Assembly (NCBI GenBank): GCA_033977485.1
Contig: CM066988.1
Location: forward strand, 138,546,859 to 138,610,858
DNA length: 64,000 bases
Direction of reading: 5' to 3'
Origin: Hydrangea macrophylla
Lineage: Eukaryota > Streptophyta > Magnoliopsida > Cornales > Hydrangeaceae
Below are positions 36,901 through 46,620 of this stretch, in pieces. The translations under genes were made by a program, and so were the position numbers. The notes below the pieces were generated by a model that saw only the letters and a list, made by a program, of their open reading frames with translations, was not told where the DNA came from and ran no database searches. Positions within the stretch are counted from its first letter, which is position 1. Each line of letters begins with the position of its first letter.

Positions 36901-37863
36901 ACATAATGTGAACATATGTTTATGTAATCAATGAAATATTGTGCCAGATGCAACAAAACGAGCTTTACTAGATTGGAAATTACGCGTCTGCATTATTGAA
37001 GGGATAGCGCAGGGGCTTATTTACCTCCACAAGTACTCAAGGCTAAAAATCATCCATAGAGATCTGAAAGCCAGCAACGTTTTATTAGACAATGACATGA
37101 ACCCTAAGATATCTGATTTTGGCACAGCTCGAATTTTTAGAGAGAATGAATCTCGAGCAAATACAATTAGAATTGTTGGAACATAGTAAGTAGGAAAACT
37201 TGTACTTTTTCTTTCTTTTCTCTTCTTTTTTTTTTTCCTTGTGAATTACATTCAATGCATTTGATTTATGTAATCATTTGTAATTTTGTGCATGATGGAA
37301 ACAGTGGTTACATGTCCCCTGAGTATGCCATGGACGGTCTTTTCTCGGAGAAATCTGATGTTTTTAGCTTTGGGGTCATGATGCTAGAGATCATAAGTGG
37401 GGAGAAGAACACTGGTTTCTATCAACCTGATCGGTGCTTGAACCTTCTAGGATATGTAAGTAACTATATATATTTAGTGAAGCTAAATGTTGTTTTATTT
37501 TATTTCTTTCGTTAGCTTTGTATACTCGCAATGTTTGTTTGTACTTTGTAGGCATGGGATTTGTGGAAAGAAGGAAGAGGGGTGGAATTAATGGATCAAG
37601 AATTAGTTGAAACATGTCCAACAAGTGAAGTTTTTATGCGATACATTCAAGTCGGTCTTTTGTGTGTTCAAGAAAGTGCAGCAGATAGACCAGTCATGTC
37701 AAATGTTATGTCTATGCTTAGCAATGAAATGATGGTCTTGCCTGCTCCTAAAAAACCTGCTTTCTCTAACATTGTATGTACTATGAATTACTCTACTTCG
37801 TCTGAAGCTCCATACCCTTGCTCTAAAAATGAGATCACAATTTCAGAAGTACAAGCTCGATAA
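14560..37863 (+). CDS. G-type lectin S-receptor-like serine/threonine protein kinase (CES101-like)
   Basis: Exons, by frame and GT/AG sites: 14560-15529, 35995-36114, 36186-36427, 36570-36780, 36948-37185, 37305-37455 and 37552-37863. They total 2244 nt with every junction in phase, giving 747 residues. Residues 1-25 are a signal peptide (LLFFFCVG, cut near SYA). B-lectin follows ([37 protein letters not shown]), then the S-locus glycoprotein region to about 323. Residues 332-355 span the plasma membrane. The kinase has [11 protein letters not shown] (434-444), Lys456, HRD with Asp553, DFG with Asp571 and SPEY at 598-601, so it is predicted to be active. The ATG at 14560 is used because the in-frame GTG at 14548 is not a plant start. 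Oddities are a 20.5-kb first intron and no EGF/PAN segment; family members usually exceed 800 residues. The ligand is unknown. It could instead be two broken halves. Confidence 0.72.
15532..17435. other. Intronic DNA without recognised element
   Basis: AT-rich. It contains a TA run at 15578-15600, small repeats with GAGTGCCTTCGGCA and GAGTGCCTTCGACA (15656-15690), and the 64-bp tandem duplication at 16212-16339. No PAN or EGF coding segment was found on either strand. Confidence 0.5.
16212..16339. repeat. Exact 64-bp tandem duplication
   Basis: 16212-16275 and 16276-16339 are identical (TAACTTAGATACATATCAGA ... GGAGCTAGTAAT). Perfect identity implies a recent slippage or patch duplication. 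Confidence 0.95.
17436..17811. mobile_element. hAT-type MITE (376 bp), CTATGTAGC ends
   Basis: The ends CTATGTAGC and GCTACATAG are perfect inverted repeats, with looser similarity inward (GGATACG and GTGTCC motifs). A perfect 8-bp duplication ATTGTTTG flanks it (17428-17435 and 17812-17819). Many ACACG/CGTGT motifs fill the subterminal parts. Confidence 0.85.
17812..21564. other. Intronic AT-rich DNA, mostly unassigned
   Basis: No coding exon recognised. GGGATGGAGGGAGTA at 19536-19552 looks like one end of a Stowaway-type MITE (inverse of TACTCCCTCC), but the partner end was not found. The rest is AT-rich with poly-A and poly-T runs. Confidence 0.45.
21565..21844 (-). mobile_element. Truncated 3' LTR of the SIRE-like element
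   Basis: Positions 21590-21844 match 33935-34185 of the 5' LTR closely (TGTTAGCCCCAAGGG on the minus strand in both). Homology fades below about 21565, so roughly 850 bp of this LTR is missing. One CTAGTCGACTG motif remains at about 21570-21580. Confidence 0.8.
21846..21860 (-). promoter_or_regulatory. Polypurine tract of the SIRE-like element
   Basis: On the minus strand AAAAAGGGGGAGA lies immediately before the 3' LTR start TGTTAGCC, the expected plus-strand priming site. Confidence 0.8.
24586..26680. repeat. 19-bp target-site duplication of the LINE
   Basis: ATTAACAATAAAATAATAA occurs exactly at 24586-24604 and 26662-26680, bracketing the LINE. This fixes both ends of the insertion. Confidence 0.93.
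24605..26661 (-). mobile_element. 5'-truncated RTE-type LINE with reverse transcriptase pieces
   Basis: Minus-strand frames from 26384 down to 24802 give the end of the endonuclease-RT linker ([10 protein letters not shown], about 26040), the RT palm with [19 protein letters not shown] and the catalytic FADD (about 25395-25495), and the C-terminal part with [22 protein letters not shown] and [13 protein letters not shown]. The first half with the endonuclease is missing, which is normal 5' truncation. The 3' end carries GGTCGGC, a phrase common at plant RTE/SINE 3' ends, then a GGTTTGGTTTGG tail. Frameshifts and stops separate the pieces, so it is inactive. Confidence 0.88.
27877..27910. repeat. 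(GA)n microsatellite
   Basis: About 17 GA units, just upstream (minus-strand sense) of the extra ORF start in the SIRE-like element. Confidence 0.85.
28008..28200. repeat. TCGACTG-type motifs in the SIRE-like spacer
   Basis: CGGTCGACTGG (28008-28018), CGGCCGACTGT (about 28089), CGGTCGACTGA (about 28109) and two weaker forms lie between RNase H and the extra ORF. They have the same palindromic core as the motif cluster of this element's LTR. Confidence 0.7.
28284..29639 (-). pseudogene. SIRE-like RT (part) and RNase H
   Basis: The RT piece includes the stretch before the active site ([19 protein letters not shown], near 29190-29240), in which the usual YVDD is HVDG. It continues with [12 protein letters not shown] and then the connection and RNase H ([64 protein letters not shown]). 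The RNase H part is one open frame of 270 codons (29096-28284), while RT is split by stops and frameshifts. The catalytic change in RT and the breaks make it non-functional. Confidence 0.85.
29583..29960. mobile_element. Non-autonomous DNA transposon inside copia RT, 10-bp duplication
   Basis: The perfect duplicate GGTTGTACCC (29573-29582 and 29961-29970) flanks the ends AGTGGCGGATC and ATCCGCCGCT, a near-perfect inverted pair. The inner GGGGGCAGCGCCCCGAA block resembles the element at 8765-9212. The copia frame can be followed directly across the duplicated site, so the insertion is younger than the copia element. Confidence 0.85.
29971..30138 (-). pseudogene. SIRE-like RT N-terminal piece
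   Basis: The minus frame reads [16 protein letters not shown], then [14 protein letters not shown] and [13 protein letters not shown], the canonical start of copia RT. It is cut from the rest of RT by the transposon at 29583-29960. Confidence 0.85.
30306..30413. repeat. 54-bp tandem duplication in the copia integrase-RT linker
   Basis: Two units start TCATCTCTAATGTTATC at 30306 and 30360. A third partial, diverged unit lies near 30215-30255 (AAGGATCTAGTAGTTATTCC). Confidence 0.85.
30397..30849 (-). pseudogene. SIRE-like integrase core, partial
   Basis: The frame includes the end of the zinc-binding region ([15 protein letters not shown]) and the core ([32 protein letters not shown]). The second catalytic block (FCDEN...HG type) is frameshifted. 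Stops before and after mark it as degenerate. Confidence 0.85.
30927..31700 (-). pseudogene. SIRE-like zinc-knuckle/protease region
   Basis: Frames at 31699-31322 and 31271-30927 contain [15 protein letters not shown], a knuckle-like motif whose last Cys is Tyr, then the protease context [14 protein letters not shown], where the active-site Asp of DSG is Glu. The C-terminal protease part ([19 protein letters not shown]) follows. Confidence 0.8.
31740..32990 (-). pseudogene. SIRE-like gag
   Basis: From about 32990 downward the minus strand reads a degenerate start ([16 protein letters not shown]), then the gag core ([20 protein letters not shown], 32858-32580), an acidic stretch ([13 protein letters not shown]) and a zinc knuckle [15 protein letters not shown] in which the second Cys is Tyr. 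A coiled-coil-like Lys/Asn/Glu-rich tail follows to about 31740. At least two frame breaks are visible. Confidence 0.8.
33047..33058 (-). promoter_or_regulatory. Primer-binding site of the SIRE-like element
   Basis: On the minus strand it reads TGGTATCAGAGC, two bases inside the LTR end at 33061; complementary to initiator tRNA-Met. Confidence 0.92.
33061..34185 (-). mobile_element. 5' LTR of the SIRE-like element (1125 bp)
   Basis: On the minus strand it starts TGTTAGCCCCAAGG and ends CTTTTGGGCCAACA. A cluster of eight TCGACTG-type palindromes lies at 33723-33932. The 3' partner is truncated (21565-21844). The + flank after 34185 is a TA-rich microsatellite. Confidence 0.9.
33723..33932. 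repeat. Cluster of CCAGTCGACTGG-type palindromes in a copia LTR
   Basis: CCAATCGACTGG (33723), CTAGTTGACTGC (33744), CAGTCGACTA (33787), CGGTCGACTGG (33808), CCGTTGACTG (33855), CAAGTCGACTGA (33877), the perfect 12-bp palindrome CCAGTCGACTGG (33901-33912) and CCAGTCAATG (33922). Confidence 0.85.
34186..35283. other. Intronic DNA, unassigned, with TA microsatellites
   Basis: TA/CA-rich runs at 34187-34216 and 35263-35282. The rest is AT-rich without coding signal. Confidence 0.5.
35284..35463. mobile_element. MITE, TA target site, related to 58096-58271
   Basis: The ends ACACTTCTCATGAGCGAG and its imperfect inverse CTCGTGAGAAGGGTTCT are flanked by TA. The inner phrase GTTTTCATTAAGGGTA is also present in the element at 58096-58271, so the two are one family, probably Tc1/mariner-like given the TA site. 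Confidence 0.7.
35662..35819. mobile_element. Palindromic MITE, 9-bp duplication TTAATTCAA
   Basis: The arms of about 70 bp start GAGTAATTCTTTGGTGACAA and are nearly perfect inverses. The perfect 9-bp duplicate TTAATTCAA lies at 35653-35661 and 35820-35828, which supports a Mutator-like origin. The core GAGAGAGATAGACACA is shared with 10379-10552. Confidence 0.85.
35995..37863 (+). CDS. 3' exons of the RLK gene: transmembrane segment and kinase
   Basis: These are exons 2-7 of the gene starting at 14560, listed apart because a separate short gene model is possible here. Exon 2 encodes RPRRK, then the membrane span [15 protein letters not shown] and a basic stop-transfer (RWGKW). Exon 3 has the juxtamembrane region and glycine loop. 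Exon 4 holds AVKRLS with the ATP-binding lysine. Exon 5 holds [10 protein letters not shown] and the SDFG motif, exon 6 [11 protein letters not shown], and exon 7 the C-lobe with [10 protein letters not shown] and the tail ending ISEVQAR. No stop or frameshift interrupts it. Introns 2-6 are short (71-167 bp) with GT/AG ends; intron 3 has the weaker donor AAG|GTCACA. Confidence 0.9.
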
Positions 37864-38155
37864 TGTATGCATGTATCTATACATTGTTGGACCAATGTTT
37901 TTATGTTGTTATTACTGTCTAGGGTAGTAATTGAATGGAATGCAGCTTTTTTGTTGAATCTTTAACTGGCTATTACTGAATATATATAAGAGCCAGTCAA
38001 GTGTTGTATCCGTGATTAGTTAATTCTTAATGTTCAACATTTTTTTTTCTTCAATACGCTTGATAATGTATCACTTCACTGAAAACGTAGCCAAAACTTT
38101 CTGAACACTTTTAGTAAAAAAAGTTTTACTGAGCAAAATTGCTAAATCCAGTCAA
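37864..38155. other. 3' flank of the RLK gene
   Basis: Likely 3' UTR and downstream sequence. No strict AATAAA is seen close to the stop; AT-rich near-upstream elements such as TTGAATC and ATATATATAAG occur to about 37990. Confidence 0.4.
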
Positions 38156-38684
38156 TAGGGGTGGGCAAAAACCGAACCGAACCGAAGAACCGACCGCAAA
38201 ACCGACCGAACCGATCGAACATGGTCGGTTTAAATTCGGTTGGCGGTCGAAATCTGTTGAATGTATGTGATTTCTTCGGTTCCACGGTCGGTTCACGGTT
38301 GACAAGGTTAAAAAACCGATAAAACCAAACTGACCAAATTATTAGTCAATACTTACACTTCTACTAGACTACTTCTACAGTTCTACTAAACTACTGAGTA
38401 ATTGTATAGATATAATAATATATAATATAGAATGATCATAAAACTATAAAAGTGTCAACAACACCATCCAACAGTCATGCTTCATTTTGGTAATACTGTA
38501 AAAAAAAAAATTATAACAGTAATTCCCCAATCGACCAAACCGACCGCCAACCGACACAAACCAAACCGATCGAAAATCGACAATAACGGTCGGTTGACGG
38601 TTGTAGTACTGAGAAAATTGATTACATCGGTTTGGCTGTCGATTTTGCCCAAAACCGAACCGACCGACCGATTGCCCACCCCTA
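38156..38684. mobile_element. hAT-type MITE (529 bp), TAGGGGTGGGCAA ends
   Basis: Perfect 13-bp inverted ends (TAGGGGTGGGCAA and TTGCCCACCCCTA) with a perfect 8-bp duplication CCAGTCAA (38148-38155 and 38685-38692). The subterminal parts are packed with AACCGACCGA and CGGTCGGTT motifs, presumably transposase-binding repeats. No coding capacity. Confidence 0.92.
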
Positions 38685-39567
38685 CCAGTCAACATTTCTC
38701 AGAACTGTAAATTCAATAGCTTGAAAGTTTAAATTCAGTACTTAGTTTTCAGTTTTATCAAATGGGACATACGTTTTGTCAAATGGGGTCTAAATATTAT
38801 AATTTTGTCTTGGTTTAAAATACAATTAATGTTTGGGAACGGTGATTGCTTGGAAGAACATTTATTTACATGGATTTGTAGAAAAAAAATCCACAGTACC
38901 TATTTTCTCTCTATTTCCGCTTGAAAAGTTGGTATGCCATGTGACGTTTCGAATAGAAAATCATAATCATTGTTCACTTTTTTTTCTTCGAAATGTAAAA
39001 GCATCGATCACTTAACCCATAAAAAAACACAACCTTTTATTTGTACAAGTTGTGATATAATCTAATCTCATTAGAGTGTATCTCTCTATATCACTCATTT
39101 GGGGACTCCAGGTGAACCTAGTGGAATTTGAAATGTTTATTTACTCCAATTTGGGCTCCAGTCGAGCTCGGGGTCGGACTTGGGCAGAATCTACTAAAAC
39201 TCAAGTCAAGCTTAGACAAACCTAAAATGAAGCCCAACCCGCCCGAGTTGCAACCCTACTTGTCACTGATACCCTTGTGGTTTAAACAAATGTGCAATCA
39301 CTAGGAAATTGAGGGTAATTTGGTAATTTAGATTGTGCAGTCAAGTGGTGATAGCCTGATACCCATAATTTTATTTAAGATAATTTGGTAATTTAGACTA
39401 ATGTGGGTCTTGATTTGGGACAGTGTATTTAAATTTTACTATACGTGTTGGTATCACTAGTTGATTGTTTGGTCACATGTGTGTAAAGATGTTGTGGTGT
39501 GTGCATGTGTGTGTATGCGTGTTATACCCTAAAAATACCCTCACCTAACCATATAAACTTTTGGAGA

Positions 39568-39611
<44 letters not shown>

Positions 39612-40366
39612 TTTCCCCCTTTTTGGCCGGCCATTCCTCTCTCTTCTCCTTATCTTTTTTTGCTTTAATATGTGTTAGATAGGAAGAGATTCATGTTAGT
39701 AGATCTCACACTTCACCCTAGTTGAACCTTATATGTTTAGTACTTGGTACATGTTTACTTCAAAACCATGTTAAATCCTTATGTGAATTTATGTGATTAA
39801 ATGTTCAATTTGTTGGATTTGAGCAATGAGTATTTAATCTTTTTAATTGTCCATCCAATTAGTAGAAATCCATGTTGTGAACAATAGAAATGTTTATTTC
39901 AAATTCATAGCTTAAATCATGGATATTGCATTTATCATTGCATTGTCACTCGTAATATTATTTCAAGGTCGCCAAGTCAGCAAAACTTAGGCATTTTTTA
40001 GGAATGTTGAAATTCCCATGATTGGGGAATGTTTTATTGAAATTTCCGATTGGGGAAGATTGAATGATGAAATTCTGGAAGCGGGTGTTAGGTGAGGAAT
40101 GTTGTTTGTGATGCTTAAACATTCGAAAACACCAAACCATATCCGAATAGCTACTGGAGATTTTGGATGTTACATTCATGTATGAATGGCTCGTTATCCG
40201 GTGTTGAGAGTGTGCGATGTATTGGGTATGAGAAATTGGGACATTTGCATTAAGGGTCGTTTGACTAGTTGCATCGCCTTGGTGGCAAAACATTGCACCG
40301 CATACCATTACACAACTTTAGAGATCGTAGTATATGTTTTCTACAAAGTCGTTGTGCTTAATGAAT
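38685..40366. other. Unassigned DNA with (CT)n microsatellite
   Basis: A (CT)n run of about 20 units lies at 39570-39609, preceded by GTGTGTGTATGCG repeats. TGTTATACCCTAAAAATACC at about 39521 could be a diverged LTR start, but no end was matched. Confidence 0.45.
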
Positions 40367-40879
40367 CTATAATACCCCATTTTTCAGGAAATATTGATTT
40401 GGGTAAGGCCCAAAGGTTGTTCGACGCATGGCGTCTGGTTTGAAGATTCCTTATGAGGAAGTCTTATGTTTTGAAAGAAAACATTTCATTGATACAGCTC
40501 ACGGTAGGAGCACAGTAGTAATTGTAAATGCGTAATAATGCTTTGGAAATGCATAATAATGTGGGTTTTGACTCACTAAGTTGATTATGGGTATCCGTTT
40601 GGGAACCCAGATGTGGTCAATGTGGCAGTTCTGATTTAGGACATGTGTTGTGAGATCCCTGTGTGATGGGACAGTGATGTGGAATCACCTTATGTGCTTA
40701 TATGTTTATCACGGGCTTATGTGAAAATATTTTATGTTGTTTATATCATGTTGTTTATGGGGACCACTTTCTGTGGTTGATTTGGGGTACCTTTGTGAGT
40801 ACGAATTGGACATGTTGCATAATTGGTAGGTTAATTAGTAATTTCATAATATTATGTGAGACCATTTATGGGACCCATG

Positions 40880-42509
40880 TGTTAGGGATGTATACTAAAA
40901 GCCATGCTTTATGTAGTTGATTTATTATTTATTTAATAAAGTAAGTTAATCCATGTTTATGAGACTCTGTGTGGGCAATATTTGTATTATATTGTTTATT
41001 TAATATTATGCATGTGTGTCTTTCACTCTACATAGTAAGTGGTTTGGTGTGTAGAGTTCGGCTTGCACAGGGAAGATCAGACCATCGGATCTTGTAGAAT
41101 GAAAGATTTTGGTTTACAGTCTCAGATGGATTGGACACACAATCGGTAGGACTGCAGCATGGTATTGTAGTAGGTTTGTCTTGACTGCGGGAAACGGTAT
41201 AGTTTCAACTCACCATGCTGGTACATTTTGTGTATTAAACGGGACCGACTTGGGGTAATTATCTTTATACTGACTTATAAGATAATTAATACCTCATGGC
41301 TATTATGAGTGCTTATGCTCTAAATCCTAATTTAATTTATAGACACGTACATTTGATATTTATACTTTGATCCCTAAAAGATCCTTAAATGGGTCAATAT
41401 CTTATTGGATTGGGTGGCAATATTAATTGTGTGGTGGATATTAATTAATGATGGAATCCATGTCTCAATTTTGGGATTGATGATATCCCCTTGAGAAAGC
41501 TTATAAGTTTTGATTATGTCAAACCCTGCAGGTGGATTTTGTATCCGACATATCAGATAAGTTAAGCAGAGGATCTCAAGGAATTTTAAGAGATTAATTA
41601 AATGTGATTGTCAGTAATTATATTTAATTAATGGATATCTGTAATCTTAACGTGGGGAGATAATAAGCATTTAATAACATGGAGCTCGAAATATATTTTT
41701 GAGATAAGGGTAGGAGTGCAATTATAATTCTTTAGTGGTATGAATTATAATTTATGGAAATAGGAATCTGATTCAGTTTGAATTAGGGTTTCCTAATTCA
41801 ATAAGGAATAGGTTCCATAAGGAAGCCTATTCCTTATTGAATTCTTATGGTCCCTATCGTAGCCTATATATATGCTGCCTTGGCTCTTCTCTCAGGTTGC
41901 ATGATTTCACATTCTAAGCTTCCCTTGACCTCCTAGCTTTCTTCTAGAAGTGTTTCCACCAAACCCTAGTCTCTGTGAGCATTCAAGAGACATAGGAGTG
42001 AAGATCGCTAGCGTCGAACAATGCTCACTAAAAGAGGTTCGGACTGCTCGATACTGATCGAAAGTTGCTGAATTTTTTACACAACGTTCTTGACGTCGAG
42101 ACAGAGCTGCTGTAAAAAAATTCAAGTAAATCGGAGATCGTTTAGTCCTCCTGACGAACTCATCTTTTTCGAATTAATGTGATTGAGATTGGATCATCAC
42201 AGCAATCAAAGAGAGTGTTATAACTGGGAATAGAAAATAGAACATAAAGAGGGAAGAGCAGAAAACATAAAGGATTTCGAAAGAGCCCACACTCAGTTTG
42301 ATATTCTGGCAGCAAAGGAATATGGTAGAAGATCGTGAGCTGTTATCGAGCCCGTGTTCTCGATTCGTCTACTACAGCAATATGTTTTTGCAGTTCAAGG
42401 TAACCCTAGTTCCACCCTTGTAGGGTTATTGTAGTTTTCACGTAATTTTTTTTTGCAGTTTCAACTTATACGCACTGTCAATGGATTCTGGGAACGCAGT
42501 TTCCTAACA
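40880..42509 (+). mobile_element. Copia-type solo LTR (1630 bp)
   Basis: Starts TGTTAGGGATGTATAC and ends AGTTTCCTAACA, with a perfect 5-bp duplication CCATG on both sides (40875-40879 and 42510-42514). It contains TATA-like CCTATATATATGC near 41862. No primer-binding site or coding sequence follows either end, so it is a solo LTR left by LTR-LTR recombination. The orientation is inferred from the TATA position. Confidence 0.85.
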
Positions 42510-42709
42510 CCATGCGTAACATAGACAAATATACATTTCAGTTTGGGATAGTTTTAATATGGTTTTATAATTGGTAGAGGTGTAATTGTAATGCAATAGA
42601 ACCTTGGGGAAGGTAAGTATAAAAACAAGTAATGGAAATTGCATGTAGGGTGGCATGTATCTTGGGTGACATGTATCACTAACACCACCTTCTTCCTTGT
42701 TTGGCTAGC

Positions 42710-42714
<5 letters not shown>

Positions 42715-42751
<37 letters not shown>
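42715..42751. repeat. (GA)n microsatellite
   Basis: About 18 GA units inside gypsy family A LTR sequence. Confidence 0.85.
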
Positions 42752-42754
<3 letters not shown>

Positions 42755-43779
42755 CTCGTGAATTGACGAAACTTTTCGATGCCAATTGCTGTGCAGTTTG
42801 TCAATCAATTTCAATTCTAATTATATATTCGGACTCTTGGAGGTGAGTCTAATGCGTAGATACCAATTTGGTTAAGTTCTGTGATAGTTTTTATGTGACC
42901 CATTTCGGGGTGTACGCTCATTATTTATAGTTTTGATACAGGATTTGTACCCGATGTCTAGAGGAATAATAATATGGAATTAGGAGCAAATTCCATGAGG
43001 TGAATGATACTAATTGGGGATTTATGGGTTGATGCCCTATTTTGGTTCATTTGTATGCTAAGCATGTTTAATTGTGTAATTTGGCTTGTTTAGTTAATAT
43101 TGGGAAAACTCATGTGGTTAATTAGGCCCAATTGTATGTTAAAAGAATGTTGTGATGACTTTATGTGGACAAGTTAAGTTATCTAATTGGGTCAAAGGGA
43201 TTCCTGTTCTTATCATCATATATGTTGGTTTATAGCCAGAGGCTTTTGGGTATTGCATGCCTGACGGGAGAGGTGTGGGTGTCTGCATGTTGCGTGGATT
43301 CACTGGTGGAATCGTAGGCTGGGTTGAGGGTGACAACACATGTATTCCTGGCAATAATAGTTATGTGTAAATGGTGGATTTGGACTTTTTATTAATCCAT
43401 ATTTCCAATTATTGTCATTTACGAAGTCTATAGCTTATATATTGTAGTGGTTATTGAATAATCGTTGTAGGTCAGCATGCCAGTGAGTAGCCGAAGAAGT
43501 GACTCGACGGGTGTAGTGGAGAACGGGCTGTGGAGTAGTTTAATGTTTACTTTCATGTTTATATGTTAAACTTGCAACATGTTGTATCGGTTCTAATTAA
43601 TCCAAATTTGGATTTGTAATAACTCGGATTGGAGACTTATGTTGGTTGTGTTTATGTTGACTCGTGTTTTATAAGTCGAGCATGTTGGTTTTGGTTGTAT
43701 TCCACAGGGGTTGCGTGTTTGGTTTGGTTGCTATAACTTTTGGACTTGTGTTGCTGGAGAATTGCCTCTGTTGTTGAAT

Positions 43780-44010
43780 AAAGTCGACTGTACCTTAGAC
43801 CAGCCAACCGGATTCGTATGTGGTTTGAAGTCAGGGTTCTACTTTCCTAAAACAGTCGACTGGAAGTGCTTTTATAGTCGACTGGATTTACATTTTCAAA
43901 ATTGTGTCTCTGTGATGCGAATCTAGTCGACTGGACAGGTATTAGTCAATCGGGTTTGACACTACCCCTTGCAGACTTGGTCAACTGGATTGAAGTCAGT
44001 CAACCGGATT
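43780..44010. repeat. TCGACTGG motif cluster in the gypsy A LTR, left part
   Basis: AAGTCGACTG (43781), CAGTCGACTGG (43853), TAGTCGACTGG (43875), TAGTCGACTGG (43924), TAGTCAATCGG (43943), GGTCAACTGG (43979) and CAGTCAACCGG (43997). Two more copies, CAGTCAACTGG and CAGTCGACCGG, lie beyond the nested solo LTR at 47963-47993. Confidence 0.85.
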
Positions 44011-44754
44011 GGGTTTTGTCACGCCCCGGAGTAGCCAAAAATAGGGAAAATTTAAAATTTCCTTTCTGGACCCATAGGGAATGACGAGTTACATAAAACT
44101 AACCTGTCTGTGCAACATACTAACAAAAGATACATATCAGAGTAAGGAATTTACAGAAGCGTCTAATGGTATTCATGGGGGAACTTAGAGTGTTTTGCTA
44201 CTTAAGCTATTACAGAAGTTCCAAATGAAAACCACAAAAGATAAGTTTGGGCGATTTACGCCACTTAAATTATTACATCAACCAAAAGATAGTTTCTTAA
44301 AACATAAGAGAAGTCTTAATGCGGAAGTAGGCCAGGGTCCTCCTTCTAACTAGCAAACCCGTAACCCTCATTATCGAACTCTTCTTGATAGTCTGCCTCA
44401 GGATCACCTTCCTGATAGTTCCCATCCTGATGATAGTGATATGCATCTTCATGGTTACCTTGATGGTTCTCCTTATTATAACCTAGACGTAAAATGTCCA
44501 GGGCAGGGAAGGTGCCGTTAGCTTTTGAAGCTAAGTGTAATCGTCTTAACCGATCACTCCTAATACAATTAAGGATATACAAGTATAACAATATCTTGAT
44601 CCAATATTAAATAAGCATATGACATGGTAGAATGATGACACAATGCATTATCGGTATATTCGACTTTAACTCAACCATGGACACCACAACCGACTCATGT
44701 GACTTGTTACATTACCAGTGTAACGCCGTTAGCTCAGAGTAGAATGATTACGTT

Positions 44755-45040
44755 GCTATCGTCGCCTAACAGGGCCCTATAGCAATTTTTGGTTTTAAAA
44801 GAGTGTAATCATTGGACTCTTAGGTCCTCATGGCCTTGCCGGGAGAATAGAATAGTTACAGCGCTATCGTCGCCTAACAGGGCCCTATAGCATTTGAAAG
44901 GTAACTATTGTATTCTGATGGATACATTGCTATCGTCGCCTAGCAGGGCCCTATAGCGTATCAATCATCAATTCATGCATAACTTCAATGATTTCAATGG
45001 AAACTCTGGCTATCGTCGCCTAGCAGGGCCCTATAGCAGT
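44755..45040. repeat. Four copies of a 29-bp dyad repeat in LTR B
   Basis: Units at about 44755, 44862, 44930 and 45009 each begin GCTATCGTCGCCTA, continue with RCAGGG and end CCCTATAGC. Unit ends GCTAT and ATAGC are inverse, and GGGCCC is a palindrome. Between units the sequence is unrelated, so these are interspersed and not tandem. Confidence 0.88.
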
Positions 45041-46344
45041 TTCATTGTTGTTCCCATTTACTTGACTGTACCACTCGGACCACTACGGTCCACTCAACAT
45101 GTATACAATATGACTGGGTTAGTCCTCGTGACTAACCATGCGTGTCAATATGGACATCATGACTCGACCATGTTCATGTGAATGTTCATGTGACTATAAA
45201 ATCGGGAAATTATGATAAACGAGAAAATCAACGAATATTAACGAAGCATGGAGTATAGTTAACTAACATGCGGTCATTATATAAGAAATAATTTCAACAT
45301 TTACAATACTAATATTTATCAGTATTGTCCACACAGGACGCACTGGGCATACATATATGATCAAAGAATAATTCTATAATATACCAAGTGAGTTAGGACG
45401 ATTCACCTCGATGCGGGTGCGTAATAATGAGCGTAGCGGTTCCTACAAAGTATACCATTACATAGAACATTGATTAATAAGCTTACTAAAATCAGGGGCA
45501 TAATGGTAATTGTGTCGGGTGGTTTCCTAAACCTCAACATGATGATCTGGACATCATTCTGAGTCTAACGCCATTGACTAGACTCAAATCGGAGTCCGTC
45601 GCATAAAAGGTTGGGTTTTCTATACCAGTTTGGGCCTTAAAGATAAGCTGTATTTTTGACCATGTCGAAAGGTCACCAAACTTTAAGAGAATATTCTAGA
45701 CATTATTCTAAGACTCTAGGAACTGACCGCGTATTTTTCTGAGCTACGGTTTATTTATTACGAATTTATGAAGTTTAAATCGTCTAATAATAGACTGCGG
45801 GGTCCCATAATTATAAAATATGATTTAGGGAGATATTTGATCCTTATAAATATTTTTTTATTAAATACTAGGCCTTAAAATAGGCTAAGGGTATTTATCT
45901 TATAATTTTTGGGGCTCGTCTGGTATTTTAAATAATTAAAATACAACCAAACGGATACTTTATAAGTAATTAATAATTATTAAAATATTAAAGCTAGGGT
46001 CTTGTAAATAATAATTTACAATATAGAGGTACTAGACCGTAGGAAAATTTAATAAAATTTTTCTATACTTAAAAGTGGTCATTAGGTATTTATTACCTAA
46101 TTATTTTAAATTTAAAAACATTTACTTTTTATTTATTTAAACCAATAAATAATAAGTATATTATATAATAATAATTTATAATTTCATAATATAAGAATAT
46201 TATCTAAGAATAATATTACAATTTATTAAAATATAATTTCTAGTATTATTGAAACTATTTTTAGATTTTTAAAACAATTTAAAAACCATTTATAATTCTT
46301 TATATTTATCTATTAATACAAAATATATTATAAATAATATAGTT

Positions 46345-46620
46345 ATATACTAATCTCGATTAATATATACTAATCCCGGTTAATAAATACTAATCCTTAT
46401 TAAAACAGATTATTAACACACTAATTATGATTAACAGAATAATTAAACATTAATAATTCTAAAACAATTTACAAAAATACTAATCTGGATTAACTAATTA
46501 ATAAAATGTAAATTATTGCTAATTCTGGATTATTAATGTGCTAAGCCTAATTAACAGAATCATTAATAATATAAAAACATGTTAATAACCCTTAATTAAG
46601 ATTAGCAGGATAATTAAGAA
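46345..46620. repeat. Degenerate ACTAATCNNGATTAA array in LTR B
   Basis: About eight units such as ACTAATCTCGATTAA, ACTAATCCCGGTTAA, ACTAATTATGATTAA and ACTAATCTGGATTAA at irregular 20-60 bp spacing in very AT-rich sequence. Confidence 0.65.

Noticed and set aside
40186..40443. Plus-strand frame of 85 codons
   Set aside because: Lies at the border of gypsy A LTR sequence with no motif or homologue recognised.
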